This document shows positions 24,770 through 33,746 of a stretch of 64,000 nucleotides of DNA, one piece after another (positions within the stretch are counted from its first letter, which is position 1; the number at the start of each line of letters is the position of its first letter). Origin of the DNA: CALNXN01 sp942490645 (GTDB lineage: Bacteria > Pseudomonadota > Alphaproteobacteria > Rhodobacterales > Rhodobacteraceae); NCBI GenBank assembly GCA_942490645.1, contig CALNXN010000007.1:248001-312000 (forward strand). Reading direction: 5' to 3'. The position numbers and the translations under genes were made by a program. Below the pieces are notes generated by a model. It ran no database searches, was not told where the DNA came from, and saw only the letters and a list, made by a program, of their open reading frames with translations.

Positions 24770-25895
24770 CTATGCCGCCGGCGGTTTCGGCCCTGTCGGC
24801 GGCGCATCTTGACCCGCAATTCGGGCGGCCAGATGCAACCCGCGCGGCAAGCCGTTCGGTGAAGCCGATTCGGCCAGCCGCGCGGAACGCCAGTTTGATG
24901 GCGGCGGACACGCCGGTGGCATCGGCGGAGCCGTGGCGATTTGACGACGGTGCCGTTCAGGCCCAGGAACACGCCGCCGTTGACGCGGCGCGGGTCGATG
25001 CGTTTGGTCAGGCGTTTGAGGCTGCCAAGCGCGAGGAGGGCGGCGAATTTCGACAGGGGCGTGGCGTTGAAGGCTTCGCGCAGGAACTCGCGGATGAGGC
25101 TGGCGGTGCCTTCGCCGGTTTTCAGCGCGACATTGCCGGTGAAGCCGTCGGTGACGATCACGTCGACCCGGCTCGACGGGATATCGCCGCCTTCGACGAA
25201 GCCGACGAATTCGAAATCGGCATGGCGCGCGTTGGCCGAGATCAGCTCATACGCTTCTTTCAGCTCGGCGCGGCCCTTGTGTTCTTCGGTGCCGACATTC
25301 AGCAGGCCGACGCGCGGGGTGTTTCATGTCAAGACCGTTGCGCGCGTAGGACGCGCCCATCAGCGCATATTGCAGCAGGTCCTGCGCATCGGCGCGGATA
25401 TCGGCGCCCACATCCAGCATGACGTTGAACCCCTGCGGGTTGCGCGACGGCCAGAGGCAGGCAATGGCGGGGCGGTTCACGCCGGGCAGCTTGCGCAGGC
25501 GGATCATGCTCAGCGCCATTAGCGCGCCGGTGTTGCCGCAGGACACGGCCGACGGACGCCTCGCCGCGTTGCGCACCGCTGTCGATGGCCGACCACATGG
25601 AGGTGTCCTTGCCGTTGCGCATCACGTGGCTGGGCTTGTCGTCCATCGTCACGACTTCGGCGGCGTCGCGGATTTCGCACCGCCCGTCCAGCGCCTTGCG
25701 CTTTGACCCAGGCGGTCTCAAGCTCGTGCGGCGGGCCCATGCAAGATAAAGGCAATGTCGGGGATCTTCGCGGCGCAGATTTGCGCAATGCCCGCAACCA
25801 CTGCCGCAGGCCCTTGATCGCCGCCCATCGCATCGACGGAAATACACGTGCGCCCGGCGCTGATCGGTCCGCTGCCGTCATCGTTCGGCGGTCAT
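24770..25895 (-). CDS. plsX: Phosphate acyltransferase PlsX, frameshifts
   Basis: PlsX makes acyl-phosphate from acyl-ACP, the first step of phospholipid synthesis. Segments in three frames give the whole protein: the SVDAMGGDQG-type start, ELETAWVKAK, EVVTMDDKPSHVMRNGKDTSMWSAID, VSCGNTGALMALSMIRLRKLPG, PQGFNVMLDVGADIRADAQDLLQYALMG, VIVTDGFTGNVALKTGEGTASLIREFL and a C-terminal NGGVFLGLNGTVVKS. The start ATG at 25895 needs one indel within the first ten codons; an ATG at 25880 lies in a different frame. The stop is at 24770. Confidence 0.9.
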
Positions 25896-25930
25896 GCCAA
25901 AACTTCTGCCCTTGTTTGTAAGGGACAGGC

Positions 25931-26137
25931 TTAGGCCGCGTCGTCGTCCAGATCGATCTCGTCGGCCTGAGCCACGACTTCGCGGTCGTCATAGTGGCCA
26001 CAGGCCGCACAGACGTGGTGCGGGCGCTTCAGCTCGCCACAGTTGGTGCATTCGTTGGGGTTTGCGGCAACCAACGAGTCGTGCGCGCGGCGGTTGTTGC
26101 GGCGCGATTTGGAAACTTTGTTCTGCTGAACAGCCAT
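25931..26137 (-). CDS. rpmF: Ribosomal protein L32
   Basis: A 68-residue protein of the large ribosomal subunit. MAVQQNKVSKSRRNNRRAHD is the conserved basic start, and CTNCGELKRPHHVC followed by AACG is the zinc ribbon. The C-terminus is an acidic tail (EIDLDDDAA). The start at MAVQQ was chosen because L32 always begins there; upstream in-frame ATGs would add an unlikely extension. The gene is intact, followed 36 bases later by plsX. Confidence 0.97.
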   Translation of the reverse strand: MAVQQNKVSKSRRNNRRAHDSLVAANPNECTNCGELKRPHHVCAACGHYDDREVVAQADEIDLDDDAA

Positions 26138-26325
26138 TGTCTTGGGCCTTTTGTCGTTCGGGGCCATGCGCGATGCGAAACGCATCCATCCAGCACAAAG
26201 CCGTGTTTCAATTCGTGTCCCGTTCGGGTGTGACGTGCGTTTAGGCCCAAGCCCATCCGTTGTCCAACCTTAATTGAGAAGAAGCGCGCAAAATACTGCG
26301 ATTGACGCGCGGTGCAAGCGATTCG

Positions 26326-26886
26326 TCACTGCGGATCCGAGTCGGTCCCGCCCATCTGTTTTTTCAGCGCCTCAAGCCCGGCAAAGGGGCGTGCGTCCTC
26401 GTCGCGCATCGGTTTGGTGCCCGGCGCGCTAAAGACAGCCTCGCCCAGTTCCGCGTCCTCGCTGCGCGGATAAAGCGGCAGCGCCAGAACCAGCGCCTCG
26501 ATCATCGCGGCCTGCGGATCAATCCATGCGCCCAACGGCTCGACGCTGTCATCTTCGGGCATTTCGGCCTCAGGCGCGTCGACATCGACGTAATCGCGCA
26601 GAAAAACACGGCTGACGGGCACATCTAGTCGTGTCGTCACCGGCTCAAGCGTCACGCTGCAGGGCTGCACCACCGTGGCCCCCAGCGTGGCGGTCAGTCG
26701 CCAGTCGGCTTTTCCCTCGGCACGGACATCACCAACAAACGACAGTTTGCGCAAACCCAGCAGATCAAGCGACTGCGCAATCTCCTTCAGCGCCTCTGCA
26801 TCAGGGCGCAGCGCAAACGCAGTCGGGCTGTTTTGAGGCAGCTCTGACACCCGCAATGCATGGTCAGATGGGGCAGTGATTGACAT
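26326..26886 (-). CDS. DUF177/YceD-family protein
   Basis: A 186-residue protein of the DUF177 (YceD) family, commonly encoded just upstream of rpmF and thought to act in 23S rRNA maturation or ribosome assembly. The segment CSVTLEPVTTRLDVPVSRVFL fits the family's central Cys-containing beta region, and the acidic VDAPEAEMPEDD loop plus ALPLYPRS follow the expected order. The start MSITAPSDHALRVSEL was chosen over ATGs up to 38 codons upstream, which would extend past the bamE-like start on the other strand. Confidence 0.85.
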   Translation of the reverse strand: MSITAPSDHALRVSELPQNSPTAFALRPDAEALKEIAQSLDLLGLRKLSFVGDVRAEGKADWRLTATLGATVVQPCSVTLEPVTTRLDVPVSRVFLRDYVDVDAPEAEMPEDDSVEPLGAWIDPQAAMIEALVLALPLYPRSEDAELGEAVFSAPGTKPMRDEDARPFAGLEALKKQMGGTDSDPQ

Positions 26887-26977
26887 GGGCCGATGCTTTC
26901 GTTTCTTGAACCATGCGCCTTGCATGGTGTAAGCGGGATAAAAGCCGAAGGGCATAAGGGCAAGAGGGCACTGGGGC

Positions 26978-27436
26978 ATGGCACATTCGCAAGTGATCAA
27001 ACGCGGGCTTCGCTGGGGCCTTGGTCTGGCCGTCGCCTTGAGCCTCAGCGCCTGTGCCGCACGCTACAGCAACCACGGCTATATCCCGCCGCAAGACGAT
27101 CTGGATCAGGTCGTGATCGGCATAGATACCCGCGCCAGCGTCGAGGAGACGCTCGGGCCCTCTGCCACCGGATCGGTCGTGGGCGACAGCGGTCTTTACT
27201 ATGTGCGCAGCCGCGTACGCAGCTTTGCGATGTTGGCCCCACAGGTCGTGGAACGCGAAGTTCTGGCCGTTTCTTTTGACGGAAACGGCGTGGTCAGCAA
27301 CGTGGAACGCTTTGGTCTTGAAGACGGGCAGGTGGTGCCTTTGTCGCGCCGCGTGACCAGCTCCGGGGTCAGCAACAAAACGTTCCTGCGTCAACTGCTG
27401 GGCAATATCGGTCGGTTTGGTCCATCGGCGAATTAA
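26978..27436 (+). CDS. bamE: BamE/SmpA-OmlA family outer-membrane lipoprotein
   Basis: A 152-residue lipoprotein of the BAM complex, which inserts beta-barrel proteins into the outer membrane. The basic start, hydrophobic stretch GLGLAVALSLSAC and lipobox Cys26 show lipid modification. IPPQDDLDQVVIGIDTRASVEETLG matches the family's opening helix (start of the SmpA/OmlA fold), and YYVRSRVRSFAMLAPQVVEREVLAVSF the beta strands. It is divergent from the DUF177 gene with a 91-base gap, the usual layout in Rhodobacterales. Confidence 0.9.
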   Translation: MAHSQVIKRGLRWGLGLAVALSLSACAARYSNHGYIPPQDDLDQVVIGIDTRASVEETLGPSATGSVVGDSGLYYVRSRVRSFAMLAPQVVEREVLAVSFDGNGVVSNVERFGLEDGQVVPLSRRVTSSGVSNKTFLRQLLGNIGRFGPSAN

Positions 27437-27493
27437 GCCTACAGGGCGTCACGGGGCTGTGACCTGGGCAGCATAAAGGGCGAGGCAAGACGT

Positions 27494-28243
27494 ATGCAAT
27501 TGCCGGAGTATGGGATGATCCCGCATCGCCGTGACCGATATACCGCCCGCAGAGCTGAAACGCCCGGCGATCTGCGCGCCTGTCAGAGCCTGCGCGCGCG
27601 TGCCTTTGGGCTGAGTGCCGACTTCGAAGAAGATCGCTTTGACGCCGCTTGTACGCATATCCTGATCGAAGAAACCTCAACCGGGCGGCTGGTCTGCTGC
27701 TACCGGATGCTGACGCTCACCGCGCAGGACATCCAAGGGTGCTATTCGGCGCAGTTTTACGAATTGTCTGCGCTGCAGGCTTATGAAGGGCCAATGGTCG
27801 AACTGGGGCGCTTTTGCATGGACCCGCAATGCACCGACCCGGACATCCTACGGCTGGCGTGGGCCGTGATGACGGAATTTGTGGATGCTCACAACGTGCA
27901 GCTTCTCTTTGGGTGTTCGTCCTTTTCCGGCATTGAGACCGCGCATTATCTGGACGCCTTTGCGATGCTCAAGGCGCGGCATCTGGCCCCAAAACGCTGG
28001 TTGCCGAGGATCAAGGCACCGGATGTGTTCCGCTTTGCCGCCCGCCTGCGGCGGCGGCCCGATCTGACCAAGGCGATGCGGGTGATGCCGCCCTTGCTGC
28101 GCACCTATCTCGCGATGGGCGGTTGGGTGAGTGATCATGCCGTTGTGGACCGGCAAATGAACACGTTGCATGTCTTTACCGGGGTCGAAATCGCAGCGAT
28201 TCCCGTGGCGCGGCAACGGCTGTTGCGCGCACTGGTGGCCTGA
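27494..28243 (+). CDS. olsB: Ornithine-acyl-ACP N-acyltransferase OlsB
   Basis: A 249-residue GNAT-fold acyltransferase that makes lyso-ornithine lipid from ornithine and 3-hydroxyacyl-ACP. Family segments are LRACQSLRARAFG, CYRMLTLTAQDIQGCYSAQFYEL, MVELGRFCMDPQ and LFGCSSFSGIETAHYLDAF. The length is normal for OlsB. olsA, which adds the second acyl chain, is not next door. The start at MQLPEYGM follows bamE by 57 bases, so both may share a promoter. An upstream role in phosphate starvation is known for the family, but no Pho box was seen. Confidence 0.85.
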   Translation: MQLPEYGMIPHRRDRYTARRAETPGDLRACQSLRARAFGLSADFEEDRFDAACTHILIEETSTGRLVCCYRMLTLTAQDIQGCYSAQFYELSALQAYEGPMVELGRFCMDPQCTDPDILRLAWAVMTEFVDAHNVQLLFGCSSFSGIETAHYLDAFAMLKARHLAPKRWLPRIKAPDVFRFAARLRRRPDLTKAMRVMPPLLRTYLAMGGWVSDHAVVDRQMNTLHVFTGVEIAAIPVARQRLLRALVA

Positions 28244-28303
28244 GAGTGGCCATTATGCACGGTGGGCCGTTGACGCTGGCGCGCAGGCGGCATAGCAGGC
28301 GCT

Positions 28304-30113
28304 ATGGCACGTGTACCCCTTTTGCAATTGAACGATATTTCACTGACTTTTGGCGGTGACCCTGTCTTTGATGGGCTCAGCTTGGTCGTGCAACCCGGCG
28401 ACCGCGTGGCGCTGGTGGGGCGAAACGGATCTGGCAAATCAACACTGATGAAGGTGATGGCCGGATTGGTCGAGCCGGACAAGGGCGAGGTGATCGCGGG
28501 CCCGGGCGTTTCGGTCGGCTATATGGAGCAGGACCCTGATTTGACCGGCTTTGATACCTTGGGGGACTTTGCCGTCCACGGGCTGGACGCATCTGAAATG
28601 TACAAGGTCGAGCGCGCCGGCGAAGGCCTGAAATTTGACCCCGCGCGCCCTGTGGCCACGGCCAGCGGTGGCGAACGGCGGCGTGCGGCCCTTGCGCGCC
28701 TGATGGCAGGCGGGCCTGACCTGATGCTGTTGGACGAGCCGACCAACCACCTTGATATCGAAGCGATCGGCTGGCTTGAAAGCGAGCTCAAGCAAAGTCG
28801 CAAAGGGTATATTATCATCAGCCACGACCGGGCATTCTTGCGTGAACTGACGCGTGCAACGCTCTGGGTTGACAGGGGAATTGTCCGTCGGCAGGAAAAA
28901 GGGTTTGGCGCGTTCGAGGCGTGGCGCGATCAGGTTTGGGATGAGGAAGACACCCAACGTCACAAGCTGAACCGCAAGATCAAGGCGGAGGCGCGTTGGG
29001 CGGTCGAAGGGATTTCAGCGCGGCGCAAACGCAATCAGGGCCGTGTGCGCGCGTTGCAGGATTTACGCGCCGAACGCGCGGCCCAGATCACGCGTCAGGG
29101 CACAGCCGCAATGGCACTGGATGCAGGTCCGAAATCGGGCCGGAAGGTGATCGAGGCCAAAGATATTACAAAGGCTTACGGGGATAACCTCATCCTCAAA
29201 CCGTTTTCGCTCACGGTGCAGCGCGGCGACAGGATTGCCCTTGTGGGACCGAATGGCGTGGGCAAAACAACCTTGCTGAACATGCTGATCGGGCGCGAAG
29301 CCCCTGACAGCGGCACGATCACCCTTGGCACCAATCTGGAACTGGCGCTCTTTGATCAGGCACGCGCGCAGCTTGATCCCGATATCTCGCTTTGGGACAG
29401 TCTGACCGGTGATCCGGACATGCGCGTCTCGGGCAAGGCCGATCAGGTGATGGTACGCGGTATGCCCAAGCACGTGGTCGGATACCTCAAGGAATTTCTC
29501 TTTGACGAGGGTCAGGCGCGCGCCCCGGTGCGGGCGCTTTCGGGTGGGGAAAAGGCGCGGCTTTTGCTCGCAAAGATCATGGCGCGCCCCAGTAACCCTC
29601 TTGGTGCTGGATGAGCCGACGAATGATCTTGACGTTGAAACGCTCGATCTGTTGCAGGAACTGCTGGAGACCTATGACGGCACCGTGCTGCTGGTCAGCC
29701 ACGACCGTGATTTCCTCGACCGTGTGGCCGCCACCACCATCGCGATGGAAGGCGACGGGCGCGCCACGGTTTTTGCAGGTGGATGGACGGACTATATTCG
29801 GCAACGCACGCAAGACGATTTCTCCGGCAGCGTTCTGAAGCCGAAAACCGCCACGGCAAAATCAAAGCCGAAGCCTGCGACAAAGGAAGCGCTCAGCTTT
29901 ACCGAAAAGCACCGTTTGGAGGCACTGCCGGGCGAAATGGAGCGTCTGGAGGCCGAGATCGGCAAATTGCAGGAACTGATGAGCGATCCTGAGCTCTTCT
30001 CCAGCAATCCGGTCAAGTTTCAAAAGGCCACCGACGCGCTGATCGAACGGCAGGCACGGCTGGATGCGGCCGAAGAGGAATGGCTGACGCTTGAGGAAAA
30101 AGCCAGTGAATGA
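28304..30113 (+). CDS. uup: ABC-F ATPase (Uup-like), one frameshift
   Basis: A soluble ABC-F protein with two ATPase domains and no membrane helices; family members act on ribosomes or, for Uup, in genome stability. The first domain has GRNGSGKS, SGGERRRAALARLM and LLDEPTNHLDIEAI; the second has GPNGVGKT and LSGGEKARLLLAKIM. At about 29595 an extra C (CCCT instead of CCT) breaks the frame; removing it gives LLVLDEPTNDLDVETLDLL in the second frame. The C-terminal coiled coil (LPGEMERLEAEIGKLQELM) is the Uup-type tail. It overlaps the VOC-family gene. Confidence 0.87.
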
Positions 30114-30546
30114 GTACGGCGCACCGCCCAAGGACGGGTGGGCTAAGCTGGTACCGGAGCTTTACGTCGACAACCCTGCACAAAGCCTGCTGTTTTGGTG
30201 CGACATACTTGGGTTTTCCATTGCATACCAACGCCCTGAGGAAGGGTTTGCCTATCTCGAACGCCATGACGGGCCGCAGATCATGCTCTGCGCGCGGCAC
30301 GCGGGTTGGGAAGTCGGCGAGATGCATCGCCCCTATGGCCGGGGTGTCGTGCTCCAGCTTTTCATCACGGATGTGGATGCCGTGCAAAGCCGGCTTGCGG
30401 CCGCCAATATCGCGATTTTTGAAGGCCCCCGCGAGGTATGGCGGCGCTGGGGCACCGTCATGGGTGGCAAGCGCGAGATCATGGTTCAGGATCCTGATGG
30501 CTACCTGATCTTGCTGGCGCAAGACATCGGAACACGCCCGGTCTAG
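30106..30546 (+). CDS. Glyoxalase/bleomycin resistance (VOC) family protein
   Basis: A single VOC domain of about 146 residues. LVPELYVDNPAQSLLFWCDILGFSIAYQ opens the first beta-alpha-beta-beta-beta unit and VLQLFITDVDAVQSRLAAANI opens the second. REIMVQDPDGYLILLAQDIG ends it with the usual metal-site Glu replaced by an ordinary residue. Members bind small molecules or antibiotics, or act as dioxygenases and lyases. The GTG at 30106 overlaps the end of the ABC-F gene (GTGAATGA); a TTG at 30091 is a less likely start. Its substrate is unknown. Confidence 0.85.
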   Translation: MNEYGAPPKDGWAKLVPELYVDNPAQSLLFWCDILGFSIAYQRPEEGFAYLERHDGPQIMLCARHAGWEVGEMHRPYGRGVVLQLFITDVDAVQSRLAAANIAIFEGPREVWRRWGTVMGGKREIMVQDPDGYLILLAQDIGTRPV

Positions 30547-31298
30547 CGCATCCTGAGCGCCCCATCGAGGCGGATCACTTCGCCATTGAGATACCCCATT
30601 TCGACGATGAACCCGGCCAGTCGGCCATATTCGTTCGGATCGCCAAGACGTGGCGGGCAGGGCACGTCGGCGGCCAGTTGTTTTTGCACATCCTCAGACA
30701 AGCCCTGAAGCATCGGGGTCAGGAAAATGCCGGGTGCGATGGTCATCACCCGGATGCCCGATTGGGCCAGATCGCGCGCCATCGGCAGCGTCATACCAAC
30801 GACCCCACCCTTGGAGGCCGCATAGGCCGCTTGTCCCTTTTGGCCATCATAGGCTGCAATCGAGGCGGTGTTGACGATCACACCGCGCGCACCGTCCGGC
30901 TCCGGCTCATTGGCCGACATGGCGTTGGCGGCAAGGCGTGCCACGTTGAATGAGCCGATCAGATTGACGTCGATTGTGCGTTGAAAAGCGTCCAGCGGAT
31001 GGGGTCCATCCCGGCCAACGGTTTTGATCGCATAGGCGATGCCTGCGCAATTCACTGCGGCCGTGATCCGGCCCATCTTGTCCAATGCATGGGCAATAGC
31101 GGATTGAACGGATGCCTCGTCAGTCACGTCCGTGACCGCAAAATGCCCACCGATTTCGTCCGCGACGACTGTACCGCGATCGGCGTCACGGTCCAGAATC
31201 GTGACATGCGCCCCTTGGGACGCGAAATGCCGCGCCGTTGCTTCGCCAAGGCCCGAAGCGCCACCGGTCACGATGGCGGCTGTGTCTTTCAACTGCAT
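30543..31298 (-). CDS. SDR-family 3-hydroxyacyl-CoA dehydrogenase (type II-like)
   Basis: A 251-residue short-chain dehydrogenase. TGGASGLGEATAR is the NAD-binding TGxxxGxG motif, NCAG follows, and YAASKGG holds the catalytic Tyr and Lys. The segments IDVNLIGSFNVARLAANAM, RGVIVNTASIAAYDGQKGQ and APGIFLTPMLQGL are characteristic of 17-beta-HSD10-like 3-hydroxyacyl-CoA dehydrogenases, which work in fatty-acid or branched-chain breakdown. It is convergent with the VOC gene and overlaps it by four bases. Confidence 0.87.
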   Translation of the reverse strand: MQLKDTAAIVTGGASGLGEATARHFASQGAHVTILDRDADRGTVVADEIGGHFAVTDVTDEASVQSAIAHALDKMGRITAAVNCAGIAYAIKTVGRDGPHPLDAFQRTIDVNLIGSFNVARLAANAMSANEPEPDGARGVIVNTASIAAYDGQKGQAAYAASKGGVVGMTLPMARDLAQSGIRVMTIAPGIFLTPMLQGLSEDVQKQLAADVPCPPRLGDPNEYGRLAGFIVEMGYLNGEVIRLDGALRMR

Positions 31299-31371
31299 GA
31301 TATCTCCCCGTTCTGCTCAATCTGAACACCCGTTCATATCACCACGGGGCGCGGGAACAGGCAAGCCGGTC

Positions 31372-32268
31372 TTATGCGGGATCGTGCATCAGCTTACGGT
31401 CCAGCACGGTCATCGGGCGCAAGGCATGGGTCAGTGGCGTCCAGCGCAACCATGTGCCACCCAGACGCTGGGGTATGGCACCTGTGCCCAGTTTGAAGCG
31501 GGCCAGTCCGGGGGCGTCTTCGGTGTTGATTGTGCCAAGTTCAAAACGGGTCAGTCCTTTGGATTTGGCCCATGTGATTGCGTTCCACATCAACAGGTTA
31601 TGCGCTGACGCGATGCGCCCCGACGGGCGCGTATGTCCGATGTGATAAGTCGCCGTGCGCCCGTGCCGCAACACCAGTATCGCTGCCACAGGTTCGCGAC
31701 CCCACATCGCGGTAAAGAGCTTTGCATCGCCCCGGTTTTCGCGGGCAAAGGCCAGCGTCAAGGCACGTGGCCATCCGCGATACCCGCGCTGGCCCTGCTG
31801 AACTGCGTCGGCATCCAGCAGCCAATGGGTCAACTGGTCGGGCATGTTCTGGCGGGTGACGCGCAGGTTCTGCGTTTGAGCGTGGCGCAGGCGGTTGCGC
31901 CATTTGCCGTGCAGCCCTGCCATCAGCTTGTCCATATCAGGGTGCAGGTCCAGAGCCGCAAGCATGGCCGGGCTGACAAGCGGCAACGCCCCAATTTGCT
32001 GCAGTGGCGCCACTGTCTCAGGTGCGATGATCAGCGGTCCGCGTATGCGTGCCGCTTTGATTTGAGCCGTGAGCGACATGCCATCGGCGGTCTGCGGGCG
32101 CGTCATCATGGAAACGCTCAAAGGCCCGAACCGACGTTGCACAATCAAAGTGCCGCAGCCAAGCCGTTGATGCGCAACACCGGCAGATTGCAGAGCCCGC
32201 GCGAAGCCTTCGCTTTGTTGCAGTGCAGTCGGGGTATGATCAGGGGCGGCATCGAACATACCGGCCAT
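31372..32268 (-). CDS. GNAT/FemAB-like acyltransferase
   Basis: A 298-residue protein with the pattern of the FemAB/BioF2-like GNAT proteins. An N-terminal part is followed by KLMAGLHGKWRNRLRHAQ, a segment typical of this group, then AAILVLRHGRTATYHIGHT and SAHNLLMWNAITWAKSKGLTRFELG, which look like the acyl-CoA or aminoacyl-binding core. GLARFKLGTGA near the end is also a group hallmark. Such proteins transfer amino acids or acyl groups in cell-wall or lipid synthesis. The substrate is unknown. Confidence 0.75.
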   Translation of the reverse strand: MAGMFDAAPDHTPTALQQSEGFARALQSAGVAHQRLGCGTLIVQRRFGPLSVSMMTRPQTADGMSLTAQIKAARIRGPLIIAPETVAPLQQIGALPLVSPAMLAALDLHPDMDKLMAGLHGKWRNRLRHAQTQNLRVTRQNMPDQLTHWLLDADAVQQGQRGYRGWPRALTLAFARENRGDAKLFTAMWGREPVAAILVLRHGRTATYHIGHTRPSGRIASAHNLLMWNAITWAKSKGLTRFELGTINTEDAPGLARFKLGTGAIPQRLGGTWLRWTPLTHALRPMTVLDRKLMHDPA

Positions 32269-32305
32269 TAACCTTACCGAAACCTAAAGCGGGGTTAATC
32301 AGCGC

Positions 32306-32437
32306 ATGAAAAAAACAGTAAACAGCATATCCGCGCCCGCACCGCGCATGACACGCACCGCCGCCACAGTGTTGGCGATGGGATTGTCTGTTCCGGTGTT
32401 CGCGGTGCTGAGCGTGATTGACTGGCTGTTTCTTTAG
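32306..32437 (+). CDS. Possible small membrane protein
   Basis: A 43-residue reading, MKKTVNSISAPAPRMTRTA followed by ATVLAMGLSVPVFAVLSVID and WLFL. It has a basic start and one hydrophobic segment of about 20 residues, the shape of a small single-pass protein. It fills the gap between the divergent GNAT gene and the convergent end of tyrS, overlapping tyrS by four bases. No strong ribosome binding site is seen. No homologue is recognised with certainty. Confidence 0.5.
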   Translation: MKKTVNSISAPAPRMTRTAATVLAMGLSVPVFAVLSVIDWLFL

Positions 32438-33683
32438 CCCAGTTGCACCAGCGCGTGACGTTTCTTGCCCGCCGACAGCTTGATCGGCGAAGCAAGTGCG
32501 TCAGCGTTGATCATCAGGCCTGCGTCGGTCAGCGGCGCATCATCAAGCCGCGCGCCGTTTTCCGCGATCAGGCGTTTGGCTTCTTTGCCGGATGAGGCCA
32601 GCCCCGATTTGACGATCAGTTGCACGATGGAAATGCCGTCGCCGATGTCCGAAGGCGCAAGCGTCAGCGTCGGCAGATCATCTCCAACGCCCCCTTTTTC
32701 AAACACTTCGCGTGCGGTCGCCTCGGCCGCCTGTGCCGCATCCGCCCCATGCAAAAGGCCCGTGACCTCATTGGCCAACGTGATCTTCGCTTCGTTGATC
32801 TCGGAACCTTGCAGCGCGCCCAACCGGTCGCATTCGTCGACGGGCAGTTCAGTATACAGCTTGAGGAAGCGCCCGACATCCGCGTCGGTGGTGTTGCGCC
32901 AGAACTGCCAGAATTCGTAAGCCGACAGCATATCTGCGTTCAGCCACACCGCACCCGATTGCGATTTGCCCATCTTCTTGCCGTCAGACGTGGTCAGCAA
33001 GGGGGACGTCAGCCCGTAAACCTCCCCGTCGATCACCCGGCGGGTGAGATCAATACCGTTGACGATATTGCCCCATTGATCCGATCCGCCCATTTGCAGA
33101 ATGCAGCCATAGCGGCGGTGCAACTCCATGAAATCATAGGCTTGCAGGATCATGTAGTTGAATTCCAGGAACGACAGCGACTGTTCGCGGTCGAGCCGCG
33201 ATTTGACCGATTCAAACGACAGCATCCGGTTGATCGAGAAATGCCGCCCGATGTCGCGCAGGAAATCGAGGTAGTTCAGCTCGTCCAGCCATTCGGCATT
33301 GTTGAGCATCAGCGCGCCATTGGGCGCATCCGAATAGTCGATGTAGGCGGCAAACACCTTTTTGATGCCTGCGATGTTGGCGTCGATGTCCGCGGGGTGA
33401 GCAGGGGGCGTTCGTCCGCGCGAAACGACGGATCGCCCACCTTGGTGGTGCCGCCGCCCATCAGGGTGATCGGTTTGTGCCCGGTTTTCTGCAACCAGCG
33501 CAGCATCATGATCTGAATGAGCGAGCCGACGTGCAAGGATTTCGCCGTGGCGTCAAACCCGATGTAGGCAGGTTGCACGCCCTTCATCAGCGCCTCGTCC
33601 AGCCCCTGATAATCCGTGCAATCGGCGAGAAACCCGCGCTCCATCATGACGGCGATGAATTCTGATTTGGGATGGTAGGTCAT
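32434..33683 (-). CDS. tyrS: Tyrosyl-tRNA synthetase, one frameshift
   Basis: TyrS charges tRNA-Tyr. The start MTYHPKSEFIAVMMERGFL leads to YIGFDATAKSLHVGSLIQIMM, which holds the HIGH-type HVGS motif. In a run of four C at 33394-33397 one C seems to be missing; adding it joins RADERPLLTP to ADIDANIAGIKKVFAAYIDYSD. Then come MLSFESVKSRL, FLEFNYMILQAYDFMEL, GGSDQWGNIVNGIDL and GKKMGKS (KMSKS type). The C-terminal S4-like RNA-binding domain ends with SAGKKRHALVQLG. The length of about 416 residues is normal. Confidence 0.93.
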
Positions 33684-33746
33684 GGCACTTGCCCTTGGCT
33701 GGATTTGGTGGCCTCTATAGGGCGTGAGCAGACAAAGGAAAAGGCC

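Noticed and set aside
13880..25900. Genuine pseudogene island
   Set aside because: The interrupted genes include essential ones (argS, fabH, plsX, ihfA, scpAB), codons outside the lesions look fully maintained, and the lesions are almost all single-base run-length changes.
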